Positions 51,542-60,563 of a DNA stretch of 64,000 bases are shown here, piece after piece. The notes below the pieces were generated by a model that saw only the letters and a list, made by a program, of their open reading frames with translations, did no database searches and was not told the origin of the DNA. Made by a program: the position numbers and the translations under genes. Every line of letters starts with the position of its first letter. The first letter of the stretch is position 1. Origin of the DNA: Solirubrobacteraceae bacterium (lineage in GTDB: Bacteria > Actinomycetota > Thermoleophilia > Solirubrobacterales > Solirubrobacteraceae). The DNA is taken from NCBI GenBank assembly GCA_017882455.1, contig JADGPL010000010.1:49376-113375 (forward strand), given 5' to 3'.

Positions 51542-52708
51542 ATGGGGCAAGTGACCGACCGCGACCAGATCCTCAAGGCGCTCGAGGTGGTGATCGACCC
51601 CGAGCTGCACCGCTCGATCGTCGAGCTCGACATGGTGCGCTCGATCGAGATCAGCCCCAACGGCGTGGTCGACGTGACCGTCTCGCTGACGACGCCGGGC
51701 TGCCCGATCAAGGGCCACTTCCAGAGCGCGGTCGCCGAGGCCGTGACGGCCCTGGAGGGCGTGACCCACGCCAACGTCTACTTCGATGTCCTCACGGACA
51801 CCCAGAAGGCGGCTCTGCAGCAGAAGCTCGGCCGCGGCAGCCTGCCGGCCGGCGCGCTCGCGCAGGTCGCGAACGTCCTGTGCATCGGATCGGGCAAGGG
51901 CGGCGTCGGCAAGTCCACGCTGACGGCCAACCTCGCGGCGGCGCTGACGGCGGAAGGCAAGCGCGTGGGCGTGCTCGACGCGGACGTGTGGGGCTACTCG
52001 ATCCCGCGCATGTACGGCCTCGGCGCGACCCGCCCCCCGGTGTCGGCCGAGCGCAAGATCATCCCGCTGGAGTCCCACGGCGTGAAGGTGATGTCGATCG
52101 GCTTCTTCGTCGAGGAGGACGCGGCGGTGGTGTGGCGCGGCCCGATGCTGCACAAGGCGCTCACCCAGTTCCTGCAGGACGTGGACTGGGGCGCCCTGGA
52201 CTACCTGCTCGTGGACCTGCCCCCGGGCACGGGCGACGTCTCGATGACGCTCGCGCAGCTGCTGCCGCAGGCCAAGTTCCTGATCGTGACCACGCCGCAG
52301 CAGACCGCGCAGAAGGTGGCGCGCCGCTCGGCCCACATGGCCCACAAGGTGGACCTGGAGATCGGCGGCGTGATCGAGAACATGTCGAGCTTCACCACCC
52401 CCTCGGGCGAGCGCTTCACGATCTTCGGCGAGGGCGGCGGCAACGAGCTCGCCGAGGAGCTCGACGTGCCGCTGCTGGGCAAGGTCCCGCTGACGATGCC
52501 CCTGCGCGAGCAGGCCGACGGTGGCGTGCCGCTCGTGATCGTGGATCCGGACGACCCGGCCTCGCAGGCTATCCGCCAGGTCGCGCGCGGAATCATCGCG
52601 ATGTCCCCAGTGGCGTTGCCGGTCCTTCCCCTGGTCGAGGTGGCTGTCGCCGCCGCGCCGCAGGAGGAGACCCGCAAACCCGTGGGCATGTCGCTCCCGA
52701 TGGCCTGA
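51542..52708 (+). CDS. mrp: Mrp/ApbC-type iron-sulfur cluster carrier ATPase
   Basis: A 388-residue P-loop protein that carries or inserts Fe-S clusters. An N-terminal MIP18/DUF59 domain (VIDPELHRSIVELDMV, TTPGCPIKGHF) is followed by the ATPase with the deviant Walker A GSGKGGVGKSTLTANLA, LDADVWGYSIPRM and DLPPGTGDVSMTLAQ. The CxxC cluster ligand of enterobacterial ApbC is replaced by TTPSG in ENMSSFTTPSGE. Actinobacterial homologues often lack it too. ATG 51542 is given; GTG 51551 with a CACAAT box 7 nt before is also possible. Confidence 0.93.
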   Translation: MGQVTDRDQILKALEVVIDPELHRSIVELDMVRSIEISPNGVVDVTVSLTTPGCPIKGHFQSAVAEAVTALEGVTHANVYFDVLTDTQKAALQQKLGRGSLPAGALAQVANVLCIGSGKGGVGKSTLTANLAAALTAEGKRVGVLDADVWGYSIPRMYGLGATRPPVSAERKIIPLESHGVKVMSIGFFVEEDAAVVWRGPMLHKALTQFLQDVDWGALDYLLVDLPPGTGDVSMTLAQLLPQAKFLIVTTPQQTAQKVARRSAHMAHKVDLEIGGVIENMSSFTTPSGERFTIFGEGGGNELAEELDVPLLGKVPLTMPLREQADGGVPLVIVDPDDPASQAIRQVARGIIAMSPVALPVLPLVEVAVAAAPQEETRKPVGMSLPMA

Positions 52709-52803
52709 TCCGCGGGCCGTCGCGCCAGCCGACATGCCCTTCCTGACTCGCAGGCCGCCAAGGCCTTGAGCGGGCGGGCCCATGCGCTCCGCCCGGAAAC
52801 CGT

Positions 52804-52820
52804 CGCGCTTGACAAGCGCG
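52804..52820 (+). promoter_or_regulatory. Palindrome containing a TTGACA -35 box, upstream of lysS
   Basis: CGCGCTT, GAC, AAGCGCG: perfect 7-nt arms. TTGACA at 52809-52814 sits in the middle and is a consensus -35. A matching -10 is not clear. It lies 27-43 nt before lysS in a 138-nt gap otherwise without features and may be an operator over the promoter. Confidence 0.4.
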
Positions 52821-52846
52821 TGCCACCTGAGAGGATCGTCTTCTAA

Positions 52847-54394
52847 ATGTCAGCACCGGGGAAGCAAGATGAGGAGTTGGAGGAGGGGTCGCAGCTGAGC
52901 GGCGGCGAGCCCGTGTCCGATGACGGCACTGTCGAATTCGACGAACGCCGCGCCAAGCTGGATCGCCTGCGAGCGGCGGGGATCGACCCCTATCCGCCCG
53001 TGTCGCTGTGGGCCACGCGCACGCGCATCGCCGACGTGCTGGCCGCCCACGACGCGGCGACGCTGGAGGCTGGGGAACACCCGGAGCTGCGCTATCAGAT
53101 CGCCGGACGCCTGATCTCGCGGCGCGGACACGGCAAGACGGCCTTCCTCGACATCCGCGACCTGTCGGGGTCGATCCAGGCGGTGGTCAGGGTGGATGCG
53201 CTCGGCCAGGAGACCTACGACCGCATCCTGGCCCTGGACATTGGAGACATCGTCGGCATCCTCGGCTGCGTCTATGTGACCCAGCGCGGCCAGCTGGCGC
53301 TCGCGGTGGTCGAGTGCACGCTCTTGACCAAGGCGCTGCGCCCGCCGCCGGACAAGCACCACGGCCTCGGAGACACAGGGACTCGATACCGCTACCGCGA
53401 GCTGGACCTGATGGCCAACGAGCGGACGCGTGAGCTGTTCATCACGCGCAACAAGATCGTCCTCGCGATCCGCGAGTGGCTCGCCGAGCGCAACTTCGTG
53501 GAGATCGAAACGCCGGCGCTGCAGTCGCTCGCCGGCGGCGCGGGCTCGCGACCGTTCACGACCCACCACAACGCGCTCGACCGCGACCTCTACCTGCGCA
53601 TCTCGGTGGAGCTGTTTCTCAATCGCTGCATCGTCGGCGGCATGGAGAACGTCTACGACATGGGCAAGGTGTTCCGCAACGAGGGCATCTCCCACAAGCA
53701 CAGCCCGGAGTTCACGATCATCGAGTTCATGTGCGCGTACTCGGACTACAACGACGTGGCCACGGTCACCGAAGAGATGTTCCGTGACGTGGCGCAGAAG
53801 GCGCTGGGGCGCACGACGATCAAACGAAACGGCGAGGAGATCGATCTCGCGAAGCCGTGGCGGCGGGTGACGATGCGCGAGCTGATCCAGGAGCGCTTCG
53901 GCCTCGACTTCATGGAGTCCACGCGCGAGCAGCTGGCCGAGGTGCTGGACGAGCCGATGGACCCGGCCGCCACCTGGGCGGAGGTGGTCGCGGACATCTA
54001 CTCGGAGAAGATCGAGAGCACGATCAACCAGCCCACGCACGTCTTCGACTTCCCGCTCGAGCCCTTCCCGATCACCAAGCGCCACGCGGTGCACCCGGAG
54101 CTGGGGGAGCACTTCGACGCGGTCATCGGCGGGATCGAGCTGGTCAGCGGCGACACCGAGCTCAACGACCCGGTCGACCAGTGGCAGCGCTTCGTCGACC
54201 AGCGCAAGCGGCGGATGATCGACGACGAGGACGTGCCCCACCCCAACGACGAGGAATACGCGCGGGCGATCGAGTACGGCTACTCGCCCACGGCCGGCGG
54301 CGGCATGGGCGTGGACCGTCTGATCATGATCCTGACCGAACGCGACACCCTGCGCGAGGTCATCCCCTTCCCGATCGTGAGGGACCTGCAATGA
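52847..54394 (+). CDS. lysS: Lysyl-tRNA synthetase, class II
   Basis: Charges tRNA-Lys. The 515-residue enzyme has an N-terminal OB-fold anticodon domain (YQIAGRLISRRGHGKTAFLDIRD) and the class II core: motif 1 near IETPALQSLAGGA, motif 2 KVFRNEGISHKHSPEFTIIEF-like segment and motif 3 GGGMGVDRLIMIL. All catalytic motifs seem intact. It ends in an ATGA overlap with kamD, an unusual partner for a tRNA synthetase. Confidence 0.96.
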   Translation: MSAPGKQDEELEEGSQLSGGEPVSDDGTVEFDERRAKLDRLRAAGIDPYPPVSLWATRTRIADVLAAHDAATLEAGEHPELRYQIAGRLISRRGHGKTAFLDIRDLSGSIQAVVRVDALGQETYDRILALDIGDIVGILGCVYVTQRGQLALAVVECTLLTKALRPPPDKHHGLGDTGTRYRYRELDLMANERTRELFITRNKIVLAIREWLAERNFVEIETPALQSLAGGAGSRPFTTHHNALDRDLYLRISVELFLNRCIVGGMENVYDMGKVFRNEGISHKHSPEFTIIEFMCAYSDYNDVATVTEEMFRDVAQKALGRTTIKRNGEEIDLAKPWRRVTMRELIQERFGLDFMESTREQLAEVLDEPMDPAATWAEVVADIYSEKIESTINQPTHVFDFPLEPFPITKRHAVHPELGEHFDAVIGGIELVSGDTELNDPVDQWQRFVDQRKRRMIDDEDVPHPNDEEYARAIEYGYSPTAGGGMGVDRLIMILTERDTLREVIPFPIVRDLQ

Positions 54395-55977
54395 GCGCCC
54401 CCGCCGGAAAGCTCGGCCTCGACCCGGGCGTGATCGCCGAGTGCCGCCAGGCGGCCAGGCAGATCGCCGACCAGGTCGCCGAGGAGATCTCGGGCCGCAC
54501 GACGGTGTCGGTCGAGCGCAGCGTCACGCGCCTGCTGGGCGTGGACGGCGCCGACGCCGTGGAGGCGCCGCTGCCCAACGTGCTCGTCGACCACGTGCAC
54601 GAGCGCGGCGGCCTCGGTCAGGGCATCGCCCACTGGCTCGGCAACGCGATGATCCAGACCGGCCGCTCGCCCCAGCAGCTGGCCGAGGCCGTGAGCGCGG
54701 GCGAGCTCGACCTGCTGGAGCTCGAGCAGGCAGAGGACGGAGCGATCCGCGAGCGCGTGAGCGAGGAGTGCGCGGCGCGCCTGCGCGAGATCTCAGGGCG
54801 CTTCGAGGAGCGCCGGGCGATGCGCGAGCGCCTGGGCGACGCCCCGACGCCGCTTCGCTACGTGCTCACGGCGACGGGGGACGTGTACGAGGACGTGGTG
54901 CACGCCCGCGCGGTCGCAGAAGCGGGCGGGGACATCGTGGCGGTGATTCGCTCGACGGCGCAGAGCCTGCTCGACTACGTCCCCTACGGACCCACCAGGG
55001 AGGGCTACGGCGGCACGTTCGCCACCCAGGCCAACTTCCGGATCATGCGCGAGGCGATGGACGAGTGGTCGGAGTCGCACGGGCGCTACGTGCGCCTGTC
55101 GAGCTTCTGCTCGGGACTGTGCATGTCGGAGATCGCGGCCATGGGCGCGTGGGAGGGCTTCGACAACATGGTCAACGACGCCCTCTACGGGATCCTCTAC
55201 CGCGACATCAACATCGTGCGCGGGCTGATCGACCAGCGCGTCTCGCGCATGATCAACGGCTACTTCGGCGTCGCCATCAACACGGGCGAGGACAACTACC
55301 TGCGCACGGCCGACGCGATCGAGGCGGCACCCTCGGTGACGGCCTCGCAGTTCATCAACCACCAGCTCGCCCGCGACTCGGGCGTGCCGGATGCCCAGAT
55401 CGCCCTCGGGGACGCCTTCGAGATCGACGTCCCTGTGGAGAACGGCCTGCTGCTCGAGTGGGCGCAGGCGCAGCTCACGCGCGAGCTGTTCCCGGATTGC
55501 CCCGTCAAGTACATGCCCCCGACCAGGCACATGGACGGCAACCTCTTCCGCACGCACGCCGCGGACACTCTCTTCAACCTCGTCACGGTCGCCACGGGAC
55601 AGGGCATCCAGACGATCGGGGTGCCCACCGAGGGCATCTTCACCCCCCACATCCACGACCGCGTGCTGGGGCTGCAGAACGTCGACTACGTCTTCAACGC
55701 AGCCCGCGACCTCGGCGAGGAGATCGAGTTCAAGCGGGGCGGGATCATCCAGACCCGCGCCCAGGAGGTGCTCGCGGGAGCGCACGCGCTGCTGCTGCGC
55801 ATCGCCGAGATCGGTCTCTTCCAGGCGATCGACGAGGCCACCTTCGGCGATGTCAGCCGCAAGGTCGACCAGGGCCGCGGGATCGAGGGGATCGTGAGGA
55901 CCGAGCCGGGCTACTTCAACCCGGTCGTGGGGCTGATGCGCGAGCCGGCCAAGGCCGACGAGGCGAGCTATGCGTGA
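54391..55977 (+). CDS. kamD: Lysine 5,6-aminomutase alpha subunit
   Basis: With KamE, moves the terminal amino group of D- or beta-lysine to C5, using adenosylcobalamin and PLP. The 528-residue TIM-barrel subunit shows YGPTREGYGGTFATQANFRI, RLSSFCSGLCMSEIAAMGAWE and KYMPPTRHMDGNLFRTHAAD, typical of the family. The ATG at 54391 overlaps lysS; the stop overlaps kamE by 8 nt. Confidence 0.92.
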   Translation: MSAPAGKLGLDPGVIAECRQAARQIADQVAEEISGRTTVSVERSVTRLLGVDGADAVEAPLPNVLVDHVHERGGLGQGIAHWLGNAMIQTGRSPQQLAEAVSAGELDLLELEQAEDGAIRERVSEECAARLREISGRFEERRAMRERLGDAPTPLRYVLTATGDVYEDVVHARAVAEAGGDIVAVIRSTAQSLLDYVPYGPTREGYGGTFATQANFRIMREAMDEWSESHGRYVRLSSFCSGLCMSEIAAMGAWEGFDNMVNDALYGILYRDINIVRGLIDQRVSRMINGYFGVAINTGEDNYLRTADAIEAAPSVTASQFINHQLARDSGVPDAQIALGDAFEIDVPVENGLLLEWAQAQLTRELFPDCPVKYMPPTRHMDGNLFRTHAADTLFNLVTVATGQGIQTIGVPTEGIFTPHIHDRVLGLQNVDYVFNAARDLGEEIEFKRGGIIQTRAQEVLAGAHALLLRIAEIGLFQAIDEATFGDVSRKVDQGRGIEGIVRTEPGYFNPVVGLMREPAKADEASYA

Positions 55978-56725
55978 GGTCGATCTCACTGCCGTCAGAC
56001 CGTACGCGGACCACCTCGGCGACGGCCTCGTGCAGATGAGCTTCACGCTGCCCGTGCCCTACTCGCTGGCCGCTCGCAAGGCGGCGCTGGAGCTGGCCGG
56101 GAGGATGGGCTTCGAGGAGCCCGAGGTCGTCCACTACGAGCAGCTGACCGAGGGCTACACCTACTTCGTGATGTACGGGCGCTGCGTGCAGAGCGTGGAC
56201 TTCGAGGCGCTGCAGGGCGAGGGCTTCGACATCGAGTACATGAGCGAGGACGAGATCGAGCGCTTCGCCGAGGAGCACCTGCACCGCAAGGTCGTGGTGG
56301 TGGGAGCGAGCACGGGCTCTGACACCCACAGCGTGGGTATCGACGCGATGCTCAACCTCAAGGGCTACCACGGCCACCACGGCCTCGAGGGCTACCGCTC
56401 GTTCGAGACCCACAACCTCGGCAGCCAGGTGCCCAACAGCGTGCTGCTGGCCAAGGCGATCGAGGTGGGCGCGGACGCGATCCTGGTCTCCCAGACGGTC
56501 ACCCAGCAGAACCTGCACGTGCACAACCTGACCGAGCTCGTGGAGATGGTCGAGGCGGAGGGCCGACGCGGCGACATGATCCTCGCGTGCGGCGGTCCGC
56601 GCGTGTCCAACGAGCTCGCCAAGGAGCTCGGCTATGACGCGGGCTTCTCCAAGGGCACCGAACCGCAGCACCTCGCCACGTTCATCGTGCGCGAGCTGGC
56701 CGCGCGTGTGGCCAGCAGCGGCTGA
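55970..56725 (+). CDS. kamE: Lysine 5,6-aminomutase beta subunit, cobalamin-binding
   Basis: The 251-residue Rossmann subunit carries the B12 motif DTHSVG with the cobalt-binding His120. Lys131 in NLKG lies exactly 11 residues later, matching the known His133/Lys144 spacing of the clostridial enzyme, where the Lys binds PLP. GYHGHHGLEGY is a family hallmark. All cofactor ligands are therefore present. Confidence 0.94.
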   Translation: MREVDLTAVRPYADHLGDGLVQMSFTLPVPYSLAARKAALELAGRMGFEEPEVVHYEQLTEGYTYFVMYGRCVQSVDFEALQGEGFDIEYMSEDEIERFAEEHLHRKVVVVGASTGSDTHSVGIDAMLNLKGYHGHHGLEGYRSFETHNLGSQVPNSVLLAKAIEVGADAILVSQTVTQQNLHVHNLTELVEMVEAEGRRGDMILACGGPRVSNELAKELGYDAGFSKGTEPQHLATFIVRELAARVASSG

Positions 56726-56732
56726 CCCTGCG

Positions 56733-57764
56733 TTGCTCTCCGAGCTGACAGCCCCCTACAGGCGCCTCGCGCTCGTGGGCCTGGCCAAGAACACCGGCAA
56801 GACCGTGGCGCTCGCGACACTGCTGCGCGAGCTGGAATCCGACGGCCGCCGCGTGGGCGTGACCTCGGTGGGACGCGACGGCGAGGAGCACGACGTGATC
56901 GACGCGCGGATCGAGAAGCCCAGCATCCAGCTGTCGGGAGGAAGCCTCGTGGCCACCACCGACGGACTCCTGCGAGCGAGCGGCATCCCCCACGAGCTGC
57001 TCGAGCAGACCGACGTGCGCACGCCGCTCGGGCGCGTGCTGATCGCACGACTGCGCGGTCCCGGGGCAATCGAGGTCGCGGGCCCGAGCGCGGCGGAGCA
57101 GGTGCGGGCGGTGAGCGACGCGATGCTCGCCCACGGCGCCGAGCAGGTGCTGATCGACGGCGCGATCGACCGGCGCGCCGCCTCCTCCCCGGATGTGGCC
57201 GATGGCCTCGTGATCTCGACCGGCGCCGTCCTCGATACCGAGATGGCGGAAGTCGTGCAAATGACGAGAAACGCGGTGGAGCTCGTGCGCCTCCCCCGAG
57301 CCGAGGAGGGCGCAGAGGCGCTCGCCCTGAACCCACGGTTCCCGCTCACGGCCGAGGGCGAGCAGATCGCGGAGCTGCTGGACGCCAACCCGGACGCGCA
57401 GCGACTGCTCGTGGCCGGCGCGCTGCCCGACCGCTTCCTGCGGGCGCTCGCCCACCTCACCCACCGCCGTCGCCGCGAGATCGTGCTGGTCGTTGCCGAC
57501 CCCACGAAGGTCTTCCTTGGGAAACGAGGCCCCTCGTGGTATGACCGCCAGGGCGTTCGCCTCGAGACCGTGCACCCGATCGAGCTTGCCGCGGTCACGG
57601 TCAACCCGGTGGCGCCGCGCTCGCACGCCTTCGACTCGCGCGAGCTGCGCGAGCTGCTCGGGCAGGCGATCGCGGACGTGCCGATCTTCGACGTGCTGCA
57701 CCCGGACTATCCGGGCATGCGCCAGCCGGCCGCGAGATCCGCGAGCGCCTCGGGCCTGGCCTAG
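56733..57764 (+). CDS. KamB-like ATP-binding protein, probable lysine aminomutase reactivase subunit
   Basis: A 343-residue P-loop protein: LALVGLAKNTGKTVALATLL is the Walker A region and opens the protein, as in KamB of lysine-fermenting bacteria. Further segments (VGVTSVGRDGEEHDVID, EQVLIDGAIDRRAASS) fit that family. KamB with KamC is thought to reactivate the aminomutase; no KamC (MutS-like) gene is visible. The start is TTG 56733, 7 nt after kamE; there is no ATG nearby. Its end overlaps the ferredoxin gene by 4 nt. Confidence 0.75.
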   Translation: MLSELTAPYRRLALVGLAKNTGKTVALATLLRELESDGRRVGVTSVGRDGEEHDVIDARIEKPSIQLSGGSLVATTDGLLRASGIPHELLEQTDVRTPLGRVLIARLRGPGAIEVAGPSAAEQVRAVSDAMLAHGAEQVLIDGAIDRRAASSPDVADGLVISTGAVLDTEMAEVVQMTRNAVELVRLPRAEEGAEALALNPRFPLTAEGEQIAELLDANPDAQRLLVAGALPDRFLRALAHLTHRRRREIVLVVADPTKVFLGKRGPSWYDRQGVRLETVHPIELAAVTVNPVAPRSHAFDSRELRELLGQAIADVPIFDVLHPDYPGMRQPAARSASASGLA

Positions 57765-58045
57765 CCGGTCGCGGCGGCCCCGCCCCCGCTGGCGAAGTAC
57801 TCGGCGTTGATCTGGGTGTACTTGGACCACTCCTCCGGGAGCTGGTCCTCGGCGAAGCAGGCGTCCACCGGGCAGGCCTCGACGCAGGCGTCGCAGTCGA
57901 TGCACTCCTCGGGATCGATGTAGAGCATCTCGGCCGCATCGTATCCGGGCTCGTCGGGCGTCGGGTGGATGCAGTCCACGGGGCACACCTCGACACAGGA
58001 GTTGTCCTTGGTGCCAATGCACGGCTCGGCGATCACGTAGGCCAT
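57761..58045 (-). CDS. fdxA: Ferredoxin, 7Fe/8Fe type
   Basis: A 94-residue electron carrier. The first cluster motif is CIGTKDNSCVEVCPVDCIHP and the second CIDCDACVEACPVDAC, giving one 4Fe-4S and probably one 3Fe-4S centre, as in actinobacterial FdxA. ATG 58045 follows AAAGAAAGAAG. Divergent from the epimerase gene with a perfect palindrome between them. Confidence 0.92.
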   Translation of the reverse strand: MAYVIAEPCIGTKDNSCVEVCPVDCIHPTPDEPGYDAAEMLYIDPEECIDCDACVEACPVDACFAEDQLPEEWSKYTQINAEYFASGGGAAATG

Positions 58046-58074
58046 TCGCTTCTTTCTTTGGGTCGATTTGCGGG

Positions 58075-58091
58075 GTCTCCCCTGGGGAGAC
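58075..58091. promoter_or_regulatory. Perfect palindrome between fdxA and the epimerase gene
   Basis: GTCTCCCC, T, GGGGAGAC: 8-nt perfect arms. It lies 3 nt before the TATTGT -10-like box of the epimerase gene and 29 nt before fdxA, so one bound protein could control both genes. Confidence 0.5.
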
Positions 58092-58094
58092 GCA

Positions 58095-58100
58095 TATTGT
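58095..58100 (+). promoter_or_regulatory. TANNNT box 7 nt before the epimerase gene
   Basis: TATTGT, 7 nt, ATG 58108. Leaderless pattern, adjacent to the palindrome at 58075. Confidence 0.4.
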
Positions 58101-58107
58101 ACGAACC

Positions 58108-58989
58108 ATGCTCCTGCTTACGGGCGCCACCGGCCTGGTTGGCTCTACGCTGCTGCGCCGTTTGGTCGCCGAAGGCACAGAAGTTCGCTGTCTCGTGCGC
58201 GATCCCCGCCGCCTGGGGCCGTTGCGCGTGCGCGTCCAGATCGCCCTGGGCGACCTCACCGACCCGCCGTCCTTCCGCAACGCCCTGCGCGGCGTGCAGA
58301 CCGTGGTGCACCTGGCGGCGGCGATCCGCGACCAACCGCGGGGCTCGATCGAGGAGCTCGACGGCATCGCCACCTGGCGCATGGTCGAGGCGGCCGAGCG
58401 CCGCGGCGTGGAGCGCTTCGTGTTCTTCTCGGCGCTCGGCGCTAGCCCCCACCACCGCACCCGCGCTCTGCGCGCCAAGGCACTGGCCGAGCAGGCGGTG
58501 GGCGAGGCCGACCTGCGCTCGACCGTGTTCGCGCCCTCGATCATCTACGCCCCCGGCGACCCCTGGCTGACGCTGCTCGAGCGGATGGCGTGGCTGCCCC
58601 TGATGCCGGTCTCCGGCGGCGGACGCGCTGCATTTCAGCCGATCTGGGCCGAGGACGTGGCAGATTGCGTGGTGGCCGCGCTGCGCGTCGACTCCTCGGC
58701 GGCGCACGAGCGCTACGAGCTCGCCGGCCCGGAGACGCTCAGCCACACGGACATGGTGCGCCTGCTTCTGCGCTCGCTCGGCCGACGGCGCCCGCTCGTG
58801 CACATACCAACGCCCGTCGTCTCGCGCGGGCTGCGGACGCTCGAGCGTCTCCTCGGGCCGAGCGCGTTTGCCACCTGGGACGAGGCCGAGCTGATGGAGG
58901 TCTCGATGACCTCTGCTCGCGGCGCGGCCGACGCGGAAGGGTTGGGAGTCACACCGCAGCGGATGGCCGCGGTGCTCGGGACGCGGTAG
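58108..58989 (+). CDS. NAD(P)-binding epimerase/dehydratase-family protein (NDUFA9-like SDR)
   Basis: A 293-residue atypical SDR. The Rossmann motif TGATGLVGSTLLRRL opens the protein; VVHLAAAIRD and VERFVFFSALGA follow. The YxxxK catalytic pair is not evident: the region reads HHRTRALRAKALAEQ, with Lys but no Tyr. This is common in the NDUFA9/complex-I-associated branch, which binds nucleotides without classic chemistry. Substrate unknown. Confidence 0.8.
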   Translation: MLLLTGATGLVGSTLLRRLVAEGTEVRCLVRDPRRLGPLRVRVQIALGDLTDPPSFRNALRGVQTVVHLAAAIRDQPRGSIEELDGIATWRMVEAAERRGVERFVFFSALGASPHHRTRALRAKALAEQAVGEADLRSTVFAPSIIYAPGDPWLTLLERMAWLPLMPVSGGGRAAFQPIWAEDVADCVVAALRVDSSAAHERYELAGPETLSHTDMVRLLLRSLGRRRPLVHIPTPVVSRGLRTLERLLGPSAFATWDEAELMEVSMTSARGAADAEGLGVTPQRMAAVLGTR

Positions 58990-59024
58990 GGAGACTGCAG
59001 CCGGCGAGGCCGGTCCGGTGGCGC

Positions 59025-60467
59025 CTATGCCCGAGCCGGCGCGGGCCGGCGCTCGGCCCACGGCCGCGCGACTTCCAGCTGCCGGGCCAGGGCGAGCAGC
59101 TCACCCTCGCCGGCGGGCCGCCCGACGAGCTGCACGCCGAGCGGCAGCCCGTCCTCGCCGTGGAAGAGCGGAACGGAGATCGCGGGTTGTCCGGAGGCGT
59201 TGAACACGGGCGTGAACGGCGTGAAGAGCCCGGAGCGCGTGAACGTGGCCATCGGTTCGGGCGCAGCCGTGTCGAGCGTCCCCAGAGGCAGCGGGCGCTC
59301 AGCGAGCGCCGGCGTGAGCAGCACGTCGTAGGGAGCCAGGAAGGAGACGAGGCGACGGGCGAAGGCCTGCAGCTGTACGGCCGCGCCCATGCCCTCGACG
59401 GCGTTCATCTTTCCGATCATCGAGAAGATCGCCCAGCTCATCGGCTCCATGTCCTCTGCTGAGATCCCACCCGCCCCACGCCCGGCGACCATGCCGGAGT
59501 AGGCAATCGAGAGCGCGATGTGGTTGGAGAAGACGGCTCCGAACAGCGGCTGCAGACCGTCCACCTGCCACGGCGGCTCGACCTCCTCGACCTCGTGCCC
59601 GAGCGAGCGCAGCAGCTCGGATGCGTCGCTCACGGCCTGGGCGCACACGGGATCGATGGGCGCGTCGGGAATCGGCGGCAGCGTGGTGGCGGCGATCCGC
59701 AGCGGGCCCGGCTCCTGCGCGGCACTCTGTGCGAAGGGCTCAGAGGGCTCGGGCGCCCAGGTGGCGTCGCCGAGCTCATATCCGGCCAGCTCGTCGAGGA
59801 TCGCAGCCGTGTCAGCGACGGTACGCGTGAGCATTCCGTCGATCCCCAGCGAGGAGTCGCCCAGTTCGGGGGCCGCGGAGATCCGCCCACGGCTGGGCTT
59901 CAGGCCGACGAGGCCGCAGCAGGCGGCGGGGATGCGCACGGAGCCGCCACCGTCGTTGCCGTGGGCGACTGGCAACATGCCGCTCGCCACCGCGGCGGCC
60001 GCTCCACCCGAGGAGCCGCCCGGGGTACGCTCGAGGTCCCACGGGTTGCGGGTCGGCCCGAAGATCCGCGCCTCGCTCGTGGGCAGGATCCCGTACTCGG
60101 GCAGCGTGGTCGTGCCCACGATCACGAACCCGGCCTCCTTCAGCCGGCGCGTGACGTTGTGGTCGTAGTCGCACATGTTCTGCTCCATCAGCGAGCAGCC
60201 GTAGGTCAGGCGCAGCCCCTCGACGGGACGATTGTTCTTGATCGCGGTGGGGACCCCCGCGAACGGCCGCTCGTCCCCCGGCCGGACAGCATCCGCAGCC
60301 TCGAGCGCGCGCTCGGCTTGGATGTCGACGAACGCGTTAAGGGACGGGTTGAGCTCCTCGATCCGCTCGAGCGAGGTCTCCACGAGCTCGCGTGCTGAGA
60401 TCTCCCCCGAGCGCACCATCGCGGCGAGCTCGATCGCGGGACGGAACATCAACTCGGGATCGGACAC
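59025..60467 (-). CDS. Amidase signature-family enzyme
   Basis: A 480-residue amidase. The catalytic Ser-cisSer-Lys triad is represented by TAIKNN (Lys), GGSSGGAAAAVASG (cis-Ser and nucleophile region) and NDGGGSVRIPAACCGLVGLKPS. This is the full amidase signature. Hydrolyses a small amide; the substrate cannot be told from sequence. GatA is unlikely since no gatC or gatB adjoins it and the C-terminal part differs. Start GTG 60467, preceded by TACGCT at 6 nt. Confidence 0.88.
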   Translation of the reverse strand: MSDPELMFRPAIELAAMVRSGEISARELVETSLERIEELNPSLNAFVDIQAERALEAADAVRPGDERPFAGVPTAIKNNRPVEGLRLTYGCSLMEQNMCDYDHNVTRRLKEAGFVIVGTTTLPEYGILPTSEARIFGPTRNPWDLERTPGGSSGGAAAAVASGMLPVAHGNDGGGSVRIPAACCGLVGLKPSRGRISAAPELGDSSLGIDGMLTRTVADTAAILDELAGYELGDATWAPEPSEPFAQSAAQEPGPLRIAATTLPPIPDAPIDPVCAQAVSDASELLRSLGHEVEEVEPPWQVDGLQPLFGAVFSNHIALSIAYSGMVAGRGAGGISAEDMEPMSWAIFSMIGKMNAVEGMGAAVQLQAFARRLVSFLAPYDVLLTPALAERPLPLGTLDTAAPEPMATFTRSGLFTPFTPVFNASGQPAISVPLFHGEDGLPLGVQLVGRPAGEGELLALARQLEVARPWAERRPAPARA

Positions 60468-60473
60468 GCCTAC

Positions 60474-60479
60474 AGCGTA
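60474..60479 (-). promoter_or_regulatory. TANNNT box 6 nt before the amidase start
   Basis: On the minus strand TACGCT, 6 nt, GTG 60467. Leaderless pattern supporting this start over the longer frame. Confidence 0.4.
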
Positions 60480-60563
60480 CCCGTGCGGCCATTCCTGCGA
60501 CGATATGGGCCTGCCCACAAGGCAGCCCACCCCGTCAAGCATCAAGCTCAGAAAGCGAGTGCC

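Noticed and set aside
52850..54391. A frame antisense to all of lysS
   Set aside because: Exact mirror of lysS in the codon-complementary frame, with no domain content.
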